From positions 62,001 to 126,000 of the forward strand of contig JABVXU010000118.1 in assembly GCA_013365365.1 (NCBI GenBank): a DNA stretch of 64,000 bases, in the 5' to 3' direction. The notes beneath the pieces were generated by a model, which was given only the letters and a program-made list of their open reading frames with translations, was not told where the DNA came from and did no database searches. How positions within the stretch are numbered: position 1 is the first letter of the stretch; every line of letters starts with the position of its first letter. Origin of the DNA: Cruorifilaria tuberocauda. Lineage: Eukaryota > Nematoda > Chromadorea > Rhabditida > Onchocercidae. Positions 37,788-54,537 of the stretch are shown piece by piece. The translations under genes and the position numbers were made by a program.

Positions 37788-40608
37788 TTTCCTGTAATTT
37801 CTTGACAAATAATTCATCGACTTATCATTGTTGAAATGTTCAATGCATAAGTTATCGATTTATTGTTAATTTCTTAAATGTAATGATACTTTATAAGAAA
37901 AGGAATAATCGATAAAATCGGTTCGCAGCATCAAATAGTCGAAATAACTGGTCAGTTATTGCAATGAATCGATAAATGGGGTCAACTTACCATTTAACCG
38001 GTAGTTCGTGATAGTGATCAAATTATTCCTTTTAATTTACTTATTATTAAGGAACTTTTAAAGTTGGCTAATTGATATGTAAAAATATTTTCTCTTATGT
38101 ATTTCATACTTTCAGGAATTTTTTCACCTCCCGGTATGTCCTGCTAAAATCTTCATTTTGAATTTCGCACTCAATTTATTTATTAAATTCCTTGAATATC
38201 ACTTTATAATTCAATTGTATTGAAACAATTAACAAATTAGTTACTTAATAGCCAAATGCGTCAATCAAATTACGTGTGAATGTAATAAATACTTTTTATA
38301 TCATCAAAATGACAAAGAACAAATGATTGAAATAAAAATTATTGAATTAGGGGTAATGAAAGCGGTTTAATTGTGAAATTAAATGGTAATAACCTAAAAA
38401 AGATAAGAGGTCAAATTGGAAGTGATAAATGAGGGCAATGATAAAGGTGAGAGAAGGGGTTAAATTGAATTCATTAACATCTCATGTCATTTCAGATTTC
38501 AGAAGGGTATTGTTTCTCCTGTTAATTGATGTTTATCTCTTTCTATAATATTTCGGATTTTCATTTCTTCTGTTGAAATACACTTGATAGAATAAATAAA
38601 ATTGTGAACTGATATCCGCGAAGAGTGGTGAATCATCGAATGCTAATCAATAAGAGTAATATTTCGATGACTAATTTATACGAGAATTTTAGCATGTTTT
38701 AATTAAGCTAACTCTTGAACATATTTTCTATGCCTTACTCTCTTGTTACTCAAAATCAATTTAACAAACTTTTGAATCAATTCAAAATTTTATCTTCCAT
38801 TCGATAAACTTTTGTCTGTAATAATTTAAAATTTCGAAATTAAGAAAAATTATCATTTCATGCCTTTTTCATAAACATTTACTTGTAAACATTTACTCCG
38901 TTATTAGTTTTTATTACTTTTGACAACTTTCTCTTCTTCTACTTGAATAGTCAAAATTAATTATTACTTTTGAAATGTATTTGCATAATTTTGAAATTTT
39001 ATCACGAAATCAACTTATAAATGAAAATGATTGTTTGAAATCAGTAGCAGACTAAAAGTTAAGAAACATCAAGGAAAAATTTTTAAATTAATTCTTATCT
39101 TAAATCTAGCTAAAATATTTTATCCTCAAAATATCGAAAGTTTTTGGAAATCATTCTGGTTCATTCAAGAATTCAATTATGAATTAATTATGATATTTAG
39201 GAAAAATTCCAATGGTTGGAAAGTTTGTAATCTAGAATTATTATTATCAATTTTTAAATAACCGAAATAAACAAAAATGTCCAAGCACAAAATACATTTA
39301 ATATCTACATGGTTTACGAACTCTTAACTCAATAACTCATTAATAAAGTAAAACAATATTTGGATTAAGAAAAAAAACAATGGAAAAAGGTCAAAGAAAG
39401 TTGACATATTCCATTGTTATTTACATTTGTAAATTACCGGTCGGATAAGTTCCGTTTCAATCAACCTTAAATTTTTACAACTGGAACGGGTTTATTTTTT
39501 CATGGAAGAAATGAAAAGAAAAACGGAATTGACAGTATTTTCCCATAAAACCAATAATTATTTCCAAGGTAGTTTTAAATTAATTTAAATAAAATATTGG
39601 AAAAGAAGTTAAGTGTCAAATTTTCTAATGAAAGTAATTTGAGTAAAATAATTGAATGATGTTTGCTAAGAGATATGTTCATTGTCGCCGTAAAGTTCCC
39701 GATTAAATAGCAAAACTTTGAAAATCATTTGCTTTCAAAATGATCAATTAAAAAAAAGTAAAATGAAAAATTTCAAAACAGTATTACTGATTAATTGTTC
39801 ATTTCTTTAGTTATGCAAATTATGATGAATTTCAAAACAATATTATGATGTAATATTCGTGAGAAAATATTCAACGATTACTACATTTAGATTAATCATT
39901 TTTAACATCTTTTTTTTTTGTAAAATTATTCATTTCATTCACTCGGCTGAATTGAGATAGAGGAAAGATATGCGTGAAATTTAATTAAATTAATGAATTA
40001 AACATGCAAAATTTGCTTTACAGTTGCAGTTGGAGTTAGATTTACAGTTAGATTATACGGTAAAATTCTAAATATTATTAATATTTCGAAGATAGATTAA
40101 AATTGTTAATAATATCTGTAATTGCAACAAATATATTCAATTCATTTCTTTTTATTCATTGCATGAATAGCGACAAATGAGACAAATGAAATAATGATAA
40201 GCCTGGTCTTCTGTATCATTCAAGCAAAAGAAAAAATTTAAGTTAAATTTTTTCAATATTCGATTCATTAAAACTAAGCTAATAATTCCTTTTGACCGGG
40301 CCAGTAATGACATTGAAAATTATGCAATAAATATGCAAAATATTGTATAAATATACATGAAGAGATCAAAATATTACACCCTGATGATCGAATGCCAAAT
40401 TTCTGTTATTCACCATAAATCGAAGATACAATTTTATTAGCTCACCTCGCACTTTGAAGTAAAGATTTGAATAATTTCTCATTGTGATTAAAATACCAAT
40501 CAGATAATAATGCTTTCTTATTAACTGATCAAATACTTTATTAATTGAACGACTAATTTTCATATCAGAATATATAGCTGATAAAATCACTTCAACTAAG
40601 TTAATTTA
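37788..40608. other. Intergenic, upstream of the ground-like gene
   Basis: 2.8 kb of very AT-rich sequence between two co-oriented minus-strand genes. TTTATT at 40537-40542 and 40605-40610 are minus-strand poly(A)-type signals for the gene to the right. Short open frames (39031-39261, 40366-40590) show no domain and no splice pattern. Confidence 0.55.
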
Positions 40609-43591
40609 TTAATGAGTTTTCATTAAGTTTCCCCAAAAAGATGTGTACATTCCATCTGAGGCTTGCAAATTACTTTGGCAATGAATTTGATTTGGTGTAT
40701 TCATACAGAATAACGTACTATTACCATTACTACTACTACCACTACTACTACTGATATTACTAGTATCATTAGTACTACTACTACTGCTAATATTATCACC
40801 ATTATCATTCCTACCGTTATTACTAATTAATTTTGCATCAGGAAAGGGTGAATTAACCAAATGTTCATCGTTCTCATCGATTCCTTCCATCGCTGATTGC
40901 GATTCTATTCCGCAAATGTAAGGATTGTAATAGAAAAATGCAAATGAATATTCCATTTTTCCTTTTTCCACTGTCATATCTGCGTAACCTTCCGCCGCAT
41001 CTGTCAAAAAGTTGAAATTTTAATTTCAGGAATAATAAATCCTTTGATTAGAAAAAAAAACACATCAAAATTTTCCACTTCTAATTTAAGATTTCGGAAA
41101 ATTCGATTTTAACAGAAATTAATTACTCAAATATACCATTTAAATTCATAAAACATAGGTAAAAGAATGAATGAAATGTTTATAATTCAACTTGAATAAA
41201 TAGTTCCTCAACTTTCAAGGGAAATTAAGAACTTTGATATCTCTCAACTGAACTATCAAGTTAATAACAGCTTGGAATTAATTAAAAAAATAAGCTTACC
41301 AACGGTGAAATCTGTTTTTGCGCAATATTTAGCAATATTTTTCAATGTCATTTCCATACTACTCAATAACATATTTCTTAGATGATAATCCTCAGATTGT
41401 ATTGTCGCTGAACAAAATGAAATCTGAAATAAATGATTAAAACTAAAGTTTAATTTAGTATTTCATTTATGAAATCAATAATAATAATAATGATAATCGG
41501 ATAAAACGATTAGCTTATCCATGTCGAAAAACGGAAGATAGAAAAAAATGAGTCAAATGATAATCTCTGCCTTATTGATCTTTATATACAATCCCAATAA
41601 CATCAAACAAATCCCTCTCTCTCTCTCTCTCTCTTTCCTCTCTCTATCACTAAATCATCGTGTTAGCTAATGTATGCCTGTGTGACATCAATCATTCACT
41701 TACTGTATGCTAACATTATTTACTAATTTACATTTACATCCTCTTCATTAACCTTTTCATCTACACGACATACTATTGACTTTAAGTTATTTCTAAAGTT
41801 TTACTCAATAGATATAATAATAAAATTCAGTGAGAGTTTAAGACATTATCCTGAATTACATGAAATTATATTGGAAAATCATAAAATCACATCTTAAGTT
41901 TTTGTATACAGCTAGACCTTACTTAAATGAAGCATAAGAAATTATCAACCTCAGTTTTGAGATTTAGATAGGGCTAAAGGTAATGCTATATGGTTCTTTT
42001 TGATAATATGAGATATCTTGCTTGACAATGCTTGAAGTAAACCTGAATGAAAGTTTCAAAATGAGAATCGGCCAAGTGATGAATAGAATAAAGAAGATCT
42101 TGAGTTGGACATGGAAAGCATAGCTGTCGTAGATTATCACGCATGATATCAACATGTAATGAGACAATCTTAAGTTGAGCTATCATTTGTTGAGGTATCT
42201 TCGAGAAGAGATATCCCAAATAACCGTTTCTCTGATACAGTGATGTATCTGCAACAGACCACCCATAATTTATCATTATTAATTATCACAGTCATAGTTA
42301 ATACAAGGTTATGAATTTTAGTGAGTAATAATATTATGAGACTACAAAAAAGTATGTAAAGTTAATAGATGATGCTATACTGTTATGATATCAATATGAT
42401 CTATCGATTAGGCTATTATTAGTAAACTTTTTCAATGATACAAAGATATCATAGATTTTAGAACCTTTAAGTAATTGCGATGCATCAGAACTACACCTCT
42501 GTAATGATCCGATATCTTTCATAATCATCATCACCTCCACAATCTTGTGGCATGCTGAAATACTTTTACCGGCTGATGCTTCGGGTAATTTCAAAAGAGA
42601 ATCAAGCGGGAAATCAGGATATCAACTTATGGTACATCTATGTTTGCATTCAATCCTTTCTGGAAATTCCCCTGCACTAATTTTCATTATATTTCCATGC
42701 AAAACTTAGGTGTGCCAACTTTTAACTAATGCTTATTAAATCCTCACTTTAGACTGCGGGAGTGGAGGAAAAGAATAGAACAACTAACTTATGAAAACTT
42801 TAAGTAAATTGCTTTCCAAAAAATTTCGTTTAGGTATATGACCTTTAGTACTACTGATGAAACAATCGGTAGGATCATCGCTTATCTGCAAAATCACTGA
42901 ATGATTACAGCTGAATAATTTATTCGATCATTTCATAAAATCTTTAAAATTATCTTTTTCCAGATCATTGATAATATCATATACCTGAATTTTATTATAT
43001 TGACACCAATTAGAAGACAATACAGATTTGATATAATTCGAACATTCCTGCAATAACAATTTTTAAACATTGACTCCTCTGTAGGAAATTTTTAAATTGA
43101 CATTAATCTCAATAGTATTATTGTACAAATAGAGAAACATTCATCATTTGCTTACTTACTTTTCATATCAAAATATCGTTTAGAACTAAAATGACAATTT
43201 CCCTCCTTAACAGAAAACTTAATAAGAAATGAAATACCTGAAAATGAAGGCTATCTTCAAAGGATAAGTAATGATCAATCTTGATAACCAATTCTGGTGG
43301 CAAATAATCATTGAAAATATCATTCATCGATCTTTCAGCTTTTAAATTCCATTCAACATTAAAATCCATCAGTTTCTGCAAAATTCCATCAATTCTTTGG
43401 CTTTCGAAAAGAACAATGAAATAAAAAATGTCTTTCCTTTCTTTTTTTAAACAAACATTCAAACGTAGACTATAAACATATATATATATATACGTATAGG
43501 AAAAATAAATTTGAGGAAGGAGGGGGAAAGAGAGAGAGAGAGAGAGAGAGAATTGGACAAAGAAAAGGAAAGGGGTTATGAATTTATACAT
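40609..43591 (-). CDS. Unrecognised, probably secreted Cys-containing protein with Ser/Asn-rich tail
   Basis: I do not recognise this family. Minus-strand exons 43591-43238, 43047-42985, 42885-42843, 42554-42465, 42248-42043, 41423-41300 and 41000-40609 all have good donors and acceptors and matching phases, giving about 423 aa. The core from residue 73 (KLMDFNVEWN) has spaced Cys (ECSNY, NWCQY, TDCF, ACHK, RCSS, LCFPCP, FCSA, YCAK, YICG), suggesting disulfides. The tail (last 130 residues) is acidic and rich in Ser/Asn, encoded partly by a TAC/TAG-type trinucleotide repeat. ATG 43591 would give a hydrophobic leader (MYKFITPFLFFVQF) whose next residues come from a CT microsatellite. Alternatively the core exon starts at an acceptor (43375) and a true leader exon lies further right. 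Secretion is inferred from the leader and Cys content. Confidence 0.72.
40725..40813. repeat. Trinucleotide repeat within the last exon of the unrecognised secreted protein
   Basis: Degenerate TAC/TAG-type repeat on the plus strand. Read on the minus strand it encodes runs of Ser with Asn and Thr. It is likely to vary in length between individuals. Confidence 0.75.
41614..41647. repeat. CT microsatellite in an intron
   Basis: Near-perfect CT dinucleotide run with one TTCC interruption, inside the 41424-42042 intron of the minus-strand gene. Confidence 0.85.
43529..43551. repeat. AG microsatellite overlapping the putative leader-coding exon
   Basis: Pure AG run. On the minus strand it reads CTCTCT and, in the frame from ATG 43591, encodes alternating Ser and Leu in the putative signal peptide. 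Confidence 0.85.
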
Positions 43592-47339
<3,748 letters not shown>

Positions 47340-47532
47340 ATAACTCAATTAATCAATCACTTAATCAATCAGTCAGTCATTCAGTCAGTCAGTTATTCGT
47401 TTGAAACACTAAAGAATTGGATGGGATGGCATTGAGTTCAGTTCAATTCAATTCGATTCAATTCAATTCAATTCAGTTGAACAGGTAGAATAAGATGGAA
47501 TGGATGGATGGATGGATGAATGGATGAATGAA
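47340..47532. repeat. Compound tetra- and pentanucleotide repeat block
   Basis: TCAA/TCAG-type tetranucleotides (about 47343-47395) are followed by pentanucleotide ATTCA/GTTCA units (47436-47476) and then TGGA/TGAA units (47495-47532). It is adjacent to a G-run cluster. Confidence 0.85.
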
Positions 47533-47625
47533 TACCGTTGAGTGACAAGGACACTTGAACACACTGATCGATAATTGCCATAGAGTTGATAGAAATGTAT
47601 AAATAGAGTATGGGATGATACAGGA

Positions 47626-47673
47626 GGGCGGGGGATGGACTGGGGGTTGGAATGGGAGGAATCGGGAGAAGGG
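47626..47673 (+). other. Putative G-quadruplex cluster
   Basis: G-runs of three or more occur at 47626-47628, 47630-47634, 47642-47646, 47654-47656, 47664-47666 and 47671-47673. The first four are separated by 1, 7 and 7 bases, which meets the usual G3 loop-1-to-7 rule. It stands out in very AT-rich DNA. Confidence 0.7.
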
Positions 47674-48740
47674 CATGAAAGAATAGGTAGGGTGTGGAGA
47701 TAATGGAAAGTGATAATGTGAATTTTTAACTTTTCTTTTATTTTATTCTGGGAAAACCTTTTATTTTGGTACAGGAATGATTTGATTTTTGTTTGAAAAT
47801 GTTTTCTTCTTTTTCCACGATGATAATTATCAGTGATTTATCAGTTGATTAGTTAGTTGAATTTGTTGATTTATGAGAGTATAGCTTGAGGCTATTGTTG
47901 AAGTGCAATTCGGAAGAGATGCGCTTGAATTCAGTAAAAGTAAAATATAACGGCGAAAAATTTGAAGATACTTTTTGCTGATCAATGTAATATACGAAGA
48001 AGTAAAAGTCAAAGTTTAGAAATAACATTAGAATATGATTCGAATGGAAGTAGGATAGAATCTGATAGCGATCGTCTTTACAGACAATTAACTATCAAAA
48101 TTAAAGTGAATAATAATTTCGAAATCCATTGTAAGATGAAATTTATCAGATAAGAAACTTGTTGTTTTGGAAATTTTAAATGGAATTAACAAAAATAGTA
48201 ATTAATCACATGAAAGTGTGATTTTTCATAAACATGGCCATAAATCATAGACTCATAATATTCTAGGTAATACTTTTTGATATTATCACTTTTATGATTT
48301 TAACATTTTAGTTGATTTCGAGTTTCCGATATATTATTTAAAAAATATATTATTTACTTATAATTAGTATTCCTTGATTACTATTTCTTTGAATTCCAAA
48401 TAATTTTTTTTCATCATTTCCAAAATTAACATCAGTTAGAAGTTGATTAAACATTGCTAAATGATAGATAAATTTATCGTTTCTTAAATTTTTTCTATCT
48501 TTTAATGAATTCTTCTTTTTTTGATCTGAAAGGAATAGTTTGGAAATTTTAAATCAATGACAATCATTTAAAGAAATCCTTTTCTGTTTGGAAACATTTT
48601 TGAATGCTTTAATTAATTTGTTAATAATAAGCCTAAATAAGTCTGATATTCTAATATCTCATTTCATAAATGCATTTATTAACTTGAAGTGATTGAAATA
48701 CTTGAAATATTTCAGTTTATACAGTATGAAGTAATGGTAC

Positions 48741-48767
48741 AGAGAGAGAGAGAGAGAGAGAGAGAGA
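48741..48767. repeat. AG microsatellite
   Basis: Perfect AG dinucleotide run in gene-poor sequence. Confidence 0.9.
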
Positions 48768-49904
48768 AGCGATATGATGATTTATAACCTGTTGGCAATC
48801 AATATGAATTACTGGCGCCATGAATAATCTTCAACAATTAACCGCTTTGACCTTCGCCGTATATTGTAAGCGATCGACTATTATTGCGATCGGTTTGATT
48901 TATATTTTATCAATGAGTGAAAAAAAAGCAAAGCAGTATCTCTTATATATCGTATGCTTTCAACATATTTTGAAAACTTTCCATTTTTTGAAATTAATAT
49001 AATTTGGAAAAATTTAATAGTTGATGATATCGAGAAAGAGAAATGATTGATTTATGATATGATAAAGAAGAATTATTTGGAAGGAATTGTTTAAGACTAC
49101 TGTTTAAATGGATAATTCATGATATGGAAGACATGTTGAAGTCGTGGAGTGTGAGAAGGATAGGAAGTAAACGAATTAATTAGGTAAAACAGGAAAATTG
49201 AAATTATCGAAAGCCCATTTCAATATCATTAAAGTATCATTTTAATATCATTGATCATAAAATATCATTTGATGGTCAGTATAGGAGAATAAAAGCAAAA
49301 TTAAGACATTTCTTCTTAGCTTCTATTTTATTTCTCTAAAATCTCAATTCATCAAATCTTATCAAAAGTTATCAATGGTATTAGCTAAAAGTTTTCCTCT
49401 CATTTTTCTTTTTATTATTATTATTATTAAATAAAATAAAGGTTAAAGTAAAATGGAAAAGTAATAATGATATAAGATAAAATAAAATTATTCGACAATA
49501 CTTTGCAATTAATGAATTCCATTTATAGAATTTCAACTTTCTCAATGTGAAAATTATGATACTTAAGTAGTTTTACCTATCGGAATCGAACGTGACTGAT
49601 AAAATATTAATAGACTTTAAGCATCTATATGTGAAAAATATTTAATTATTAGAAAGCAATGATAATATGAATACATAAGCAAGCATGAAATGATTAATGA
49701 TAAGATTAAGTAAACTTATCGTTTCCATTATTGTTACAATTAAATATAATAAAAATTAAAGTAAAAGTAAACAAATAATAATGCTGCAAAGTAAAAAGTT
49801 ATCAAAGAAAAAGCACACATTTTTCTCACCGTATCAAAACAACAAAGTAAGTCAACTTTTTTTTCTCTCAGTAAAGCTATTTATTTGAGAAATCTATGGG
49901 ATGG

Positions 49905-50009
49905 AGGGAGGGAGGGATGGAGAGAGAGAGAGAGAAAAAAGGCACAATGAATAGGAAGAAGCGATGCGATAAATAATAACATATGAGGAGAGAGAGAGAG
50001 AGAGAGAGT
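49905..50009. repeat. Paired GA-rich tracts
   Basis: GGGA/GGAT repeats followed by an AG run (49921-49935), then a second AG run at 49987-50008. Both are purine-rich on the plus strand. Confidence 0.85.
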
Positions 50010-52115
50010 GAAACATATGAAATATCAAGTCTCTCTCTCGATTCCATTTCATCATAAATCTCTTCACTTCTTAAAACCACCGTATTCTCAGTTTCAAGAA
50101 ATTTCTTTCTAATTTCTCCAAAAAGAAAAAAAACTTGAAAGGAATAGGTACGGTGGCTTAAACTTTTTCCGTTTTTCTAATTCAAGCAGCTATTCCACTT
50201 TTTTCTTTTTTGTTTTTTTATTTGGTAATTAAAATTGAATAAACTTTACTAAATTTAAATAAATCAATAATATTCAATTCTTATTAAATTTATTGTAATT
50301 ATTACAGAAATGGAAATTATTTTTAAATATTTCAAAAAAAATGAAATATAAAATTTTTACTAATTCAATTGATATCAAAAAAAACTGATAAACTATTATA
50401 CGAAATTTTTTTTTGGTATAAATTGAAAAAAACAAAAATAGAAATTGAAATGAAAATAAGAAAACGAAAAAAGAAATATTACAAAATTACTTTTAACTTT
50501 TCGACCAAACGTTTTTTTTCATTGATTACTACTACATCTTCTACTACTTTTGCTACTAATACTATTCAAAGTAACTGTACATTACTGCTATTATACTTAT
50601 CACACTAACAAATGCTATTATCATTATTATCACTGATAAAAAGATATTCGGCTTAATCCAAAAAAAAGAAGAAAGAGCAGCGATTAGCAGTAAATTTGCG
50701 GAATGTTGAAATGACAGTTTCCCACTTTGCAAATAAAGTGGAATTGACAAGAGAATATCATCTACGGGAAGAGAAAAGGTAAAATGAGAACGGAGTGAAT
50801 GAATGAATCGAAAGGCGGCAATTAATGCAAGTCCAGTTGCGCCATCAAATATAACCTTTGTTAAGAGCATATATATCATAAGCTTTTCTTTGTCATCATA
50901 TTACTTATCCTTATGATAGTAGTACATATTATCGGTGTTCTTCAAAGAAACAACAACATAACTTCTCTTGTTTCTTACTAATTAATGACAAGCCCTCTCT
51001 CTCTCTCATCAAAAAATCCACTAATACAAAAATCTCGGTAGCCATCTGTTCGTTGTACATTCAACAGATTAGGAGCATGACCTGTTATTAGCAGATTTGT
51101 TAAGAAAGCTGAATTTAATGTAATCGAAGTGTCCCTATCTCATCCCTGCATTTCTGCAAATTTATTAAATTGTTTTCGAAATATTTCTTTAAATTAAAAT
51201 ATTCGAGAATTTGAAAATTAAATTTTGAATTAAATTAATGAAGTTTAAAGACAGAAAAAAAAACGAATTACCGGTTAATAACGATTCATTGAAATAATGA
51301 TAAAATCAACAATTCATTCATAGAATTTGAAAGAGTACAACAAATCGGAACGATCGATTGCTAGACCAAATTTAATTCTATTATAAATAAAAAATCTAGG
51401 ATATTGGAATAGTATAGGATTACTTCTAAATTATAAGTACTATAAGTTAAGGTCAAATTGAGGAATATTTAAAATGGAAAGTGCTTCAGTCATATTTATG
51501 ATATTTTTATTTCAAAATGCATTTTTTATATGGAAATTATAGTTTGAGCGGATAATCATCGAACTAAACCATTGAATCAAATCAAAAAACCCATTTTTCA
51601 ATTCATTTCTCGGGACATTTTAAGTTAGAGCCAATTTATTGACAAATAAAAGTATGATTGAATGAGAGATGATACCTGATATGACATATTGTCCTTTGAT
51701 AGCCATGCAAATTGCGCATAATGTATCATTCATCATCAGTTGATGTTGACATTCCTGTTTAATCCATGCCAAACCTTTTCATATTCAATCACTTATCACT
51801 ATTTTATGAGTAAGTAAAATGGCGCATACAATTCTCATAGCAATAAAAAAGCTTGAAAAATGACATTCATACCGTGAAAACATATCTCTAATAAAACTTT
51901 ATAATAAAATTTCAATAATAATTTAGTAATTTCATTAATTTGAAAAATGCTTCAAGCTTATGAGAAATTAAATCGAATTTTTGTTTAGTGAATGAAAATT
52001 ATGTCAATGAATATTAATCACAAGAAATTAATTGCAATAAATATAAAATCGATCAAGCTCCACCGAATTAATTTCATCCTGTTTAATCCATTCCGTTCAA
52101 TTTTTGTTCCATTAT

Positions 52116-52157
52116 AAGAGATTTGAAATAAGTTAAAAAATTTTTCCGAATAATATC
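52116..52157 (+). repeat. Short direct repeat, copy 1
   Basis: This segment starting AAGAGATTTGAAATAAG matches 53186-53226 with few mismatches over about 40 bases. The copies are about 1.07 kb apart. The origin is unknown. Confidence 0.55.
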
Positions 52158-52869
52158 ACATCAAGTTAAAAGTGCAAACAGATATCGATTATAATACTAA
52201 GCAATAATATTCCATGAAAATACGATAGTACTAATAAATTTTATACGGTATTTAAATTTCACAGAAATTTAATTTTGAATTCAATTTCCGATATCAATCG
52301 TCAAGAAAATATTGCATTAGCAATTAATCAGAATTGCAAAGATTGTTTGCAAACGATAGAAAATAACATTTCTGATATATGTGAGCTGCTATTTTTCCTT
52401 ACCCCAATGAATATCTTTCACAAATAATTAATTGAAGAGAATTTAAAATCATTCAAACTGTAGTAAAATTAATTCAATACAAATACAAACCATAATGCGA
52501 AACAATAACATTCCGATAAAAAAAGAAACTGTCTGATAAAGACTGTTTATCAATTAATCAATGAATTTAATAACAGTGGTAACTATCAGAGATGATAACT
52601 ATCAGATAACCATAAGAGAGTGAAGAATTTTTGGTATTTTGAAAATTTAATATTCTTAAAATTATTAATTTTTAAAGAAGCTGCGAAATATAGGGAACAA
52701 AAATTGAACGGAATTCCCCTAATGGATGAAAACAATTTATGTTAATTTAATAATTATAATAGAAGTGATGCTACTTGAAATTTTTTTCAAACTAATTAAA
52801 AGTTTATTTGAGGATATTGCAATGTGTGAAAAAACTATTTCTCCAACATTTTAACTTTTAGAATGAAAT

Positions 52870-52990
52870 TTAATATAAATAAATATAAATATAAATAAAT
52901 TAATAATTAATATACAAATAATATAAATATAAATAAATAAATATAAATAAATATAAATAATATATATGTATGTAAATAAATATAAACTTA
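52870..52990. repeat. ATAA/ATAAAT-type AT-rich tandem repeat
   Basis: Degenerate repetition of ATAAATA and ATATAAATAA units with no G or C over most of its length. Confidence 0.8.
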
Positions 52991-53185
52991 ATATGAATAA
53001 AACGAAAGAGTTTTATTGAAAAATAAATGTATAAGAAGTATGTTGTTGTTGCACATCGGTTTCATTGATGTTCAACACTGATATTGATCAGTTCGATGAG
53101 TTTCTCGAATTTCTTGTGTAACGAGAGATGTGTATCAGAGATGACATTATACTTTCATTTCCATTTCAATATCTTCGAGTGAGTC

Positions 53186-53226
53186 AAGAGATTTCAAATA
53201 AGTTAAAAAACTTTTCTGAATATTAT
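53186..53226 (+). repeat. Short direct repeat, copy 2
   Basis: Counterpart of 52116-52157, starting AAGAGATTTCAAATAAG. The flanks differ, so only about 40 bases are shared. Confidence 0.55.
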
Positions 53227-54499
53227 TTGATCGATGAGTTGATAGATTAAAATTAGCCGAAATAATCAGAAAAGCTATTTTGCATTCATACTACATTCAT
53301 TTATGTTAATTATACTAAAATAGTGAAAATAAATTAGCTAATGCAAATTCTTCGACGATTTCAGTAATGAAAGTAAATTGGAATGATAGTGATGATGATT
53401 ATTGCACTAATTAATCTGAAATAAAATAAATTACAATGATATAGTAGTCAAGGAATTGATAGTATTGTTCCGGTTCTTGCAAGGAATCATGTCATCGATG
53501 ATCTGATAAAGGAAGAAAACGGCAGAAATTTTAACGATAAAGAAAATACCGATCGCGTCCCACTTATCACCTCGTTATGATAACGTGCTATTTTAACAAT
53601 AGTTAGTCAGTGAGATATTTTAAACCAAAAATTTGTTGCCTTGTTGAATAAGGAATAAATAAAAAATAAAGATAAATGATGAATTCTATCGAAATCATTA
53701 GAATTGATATGTTTCCGTTATCATCAATTATTAATATAAAAAATAATTATTCAAATGAAGGATAGTATGATAAAAAAGGAAATAATAAACATGGAAAATT
53801 AATTAAAGAATTTCATTTTGAAGGTCAAGCAAACAATTTCAGATTATAAAGTTTTTCGAAATTTACTATTCGAAGTCGGAGTACAATGAAAAATGTGGTG
53901 AACTAATACCGATGACTAACAGGTTAATTTCCATTAATTATCATAATAATTTCGTTTGAATAATTGTTGGTTATTGCTATAATTTTATCTTAATGGTCGC
54001 TGCTATCATCATCGTTAGCATCGTTATCATTTTATTATCAGCCAATTGTATATGATGAAAAAACAATTACCAATAACTGTTTCCAGTAACAAAATTTAGT
54101 GTGATAAATAGTTCAATTCTGGTTCTGATCGTCAAACTGTATACACCTTTCAATTATCAATTATCGGATACTATCCAGTTTTTCGATTTCATGCCATTTG
54201 GTATGCAAACTGTCACATTAAATTGATTAACAACTTAATCAACGAACGATAAGATGATGCTAATTTTAATACATAAAGACATTCAGACTCTTAATTTTGC
54301 ATAGTTCGTTGAAATTTAAAATTTAGCATTTTGTTTATGAAATCTGATATCTGAAATAAATCAATTTGTTTTCTTTTTCTTGAGATAATTTTGAAAGTGA
54401 TATGATAGAAATTCATGTAGATGGAATATGATAATAATTGTTAAATAAAATTAAAATTAAATTCCATGTTTAAAATATAACATCAATGAGTGGAAATGA

Positions 54500-54537
54500 A
54501 GAGAGAGAGAGATAGGAGGAGAGAGAGAAAGAGAGAA
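54500..54537. repeat. GA-rich tract
   Basis: Interrupted AG dinucleotide runs in gene-poor sequence. Confidence 0.8.

Noticed and set aside
47473..47676. Minus-strand open frame rich in Pro, His and Ser
   Set aside because: It runs through the TGGA/TGAA repeat and the G-run cluster; there is no splice context or family signature.
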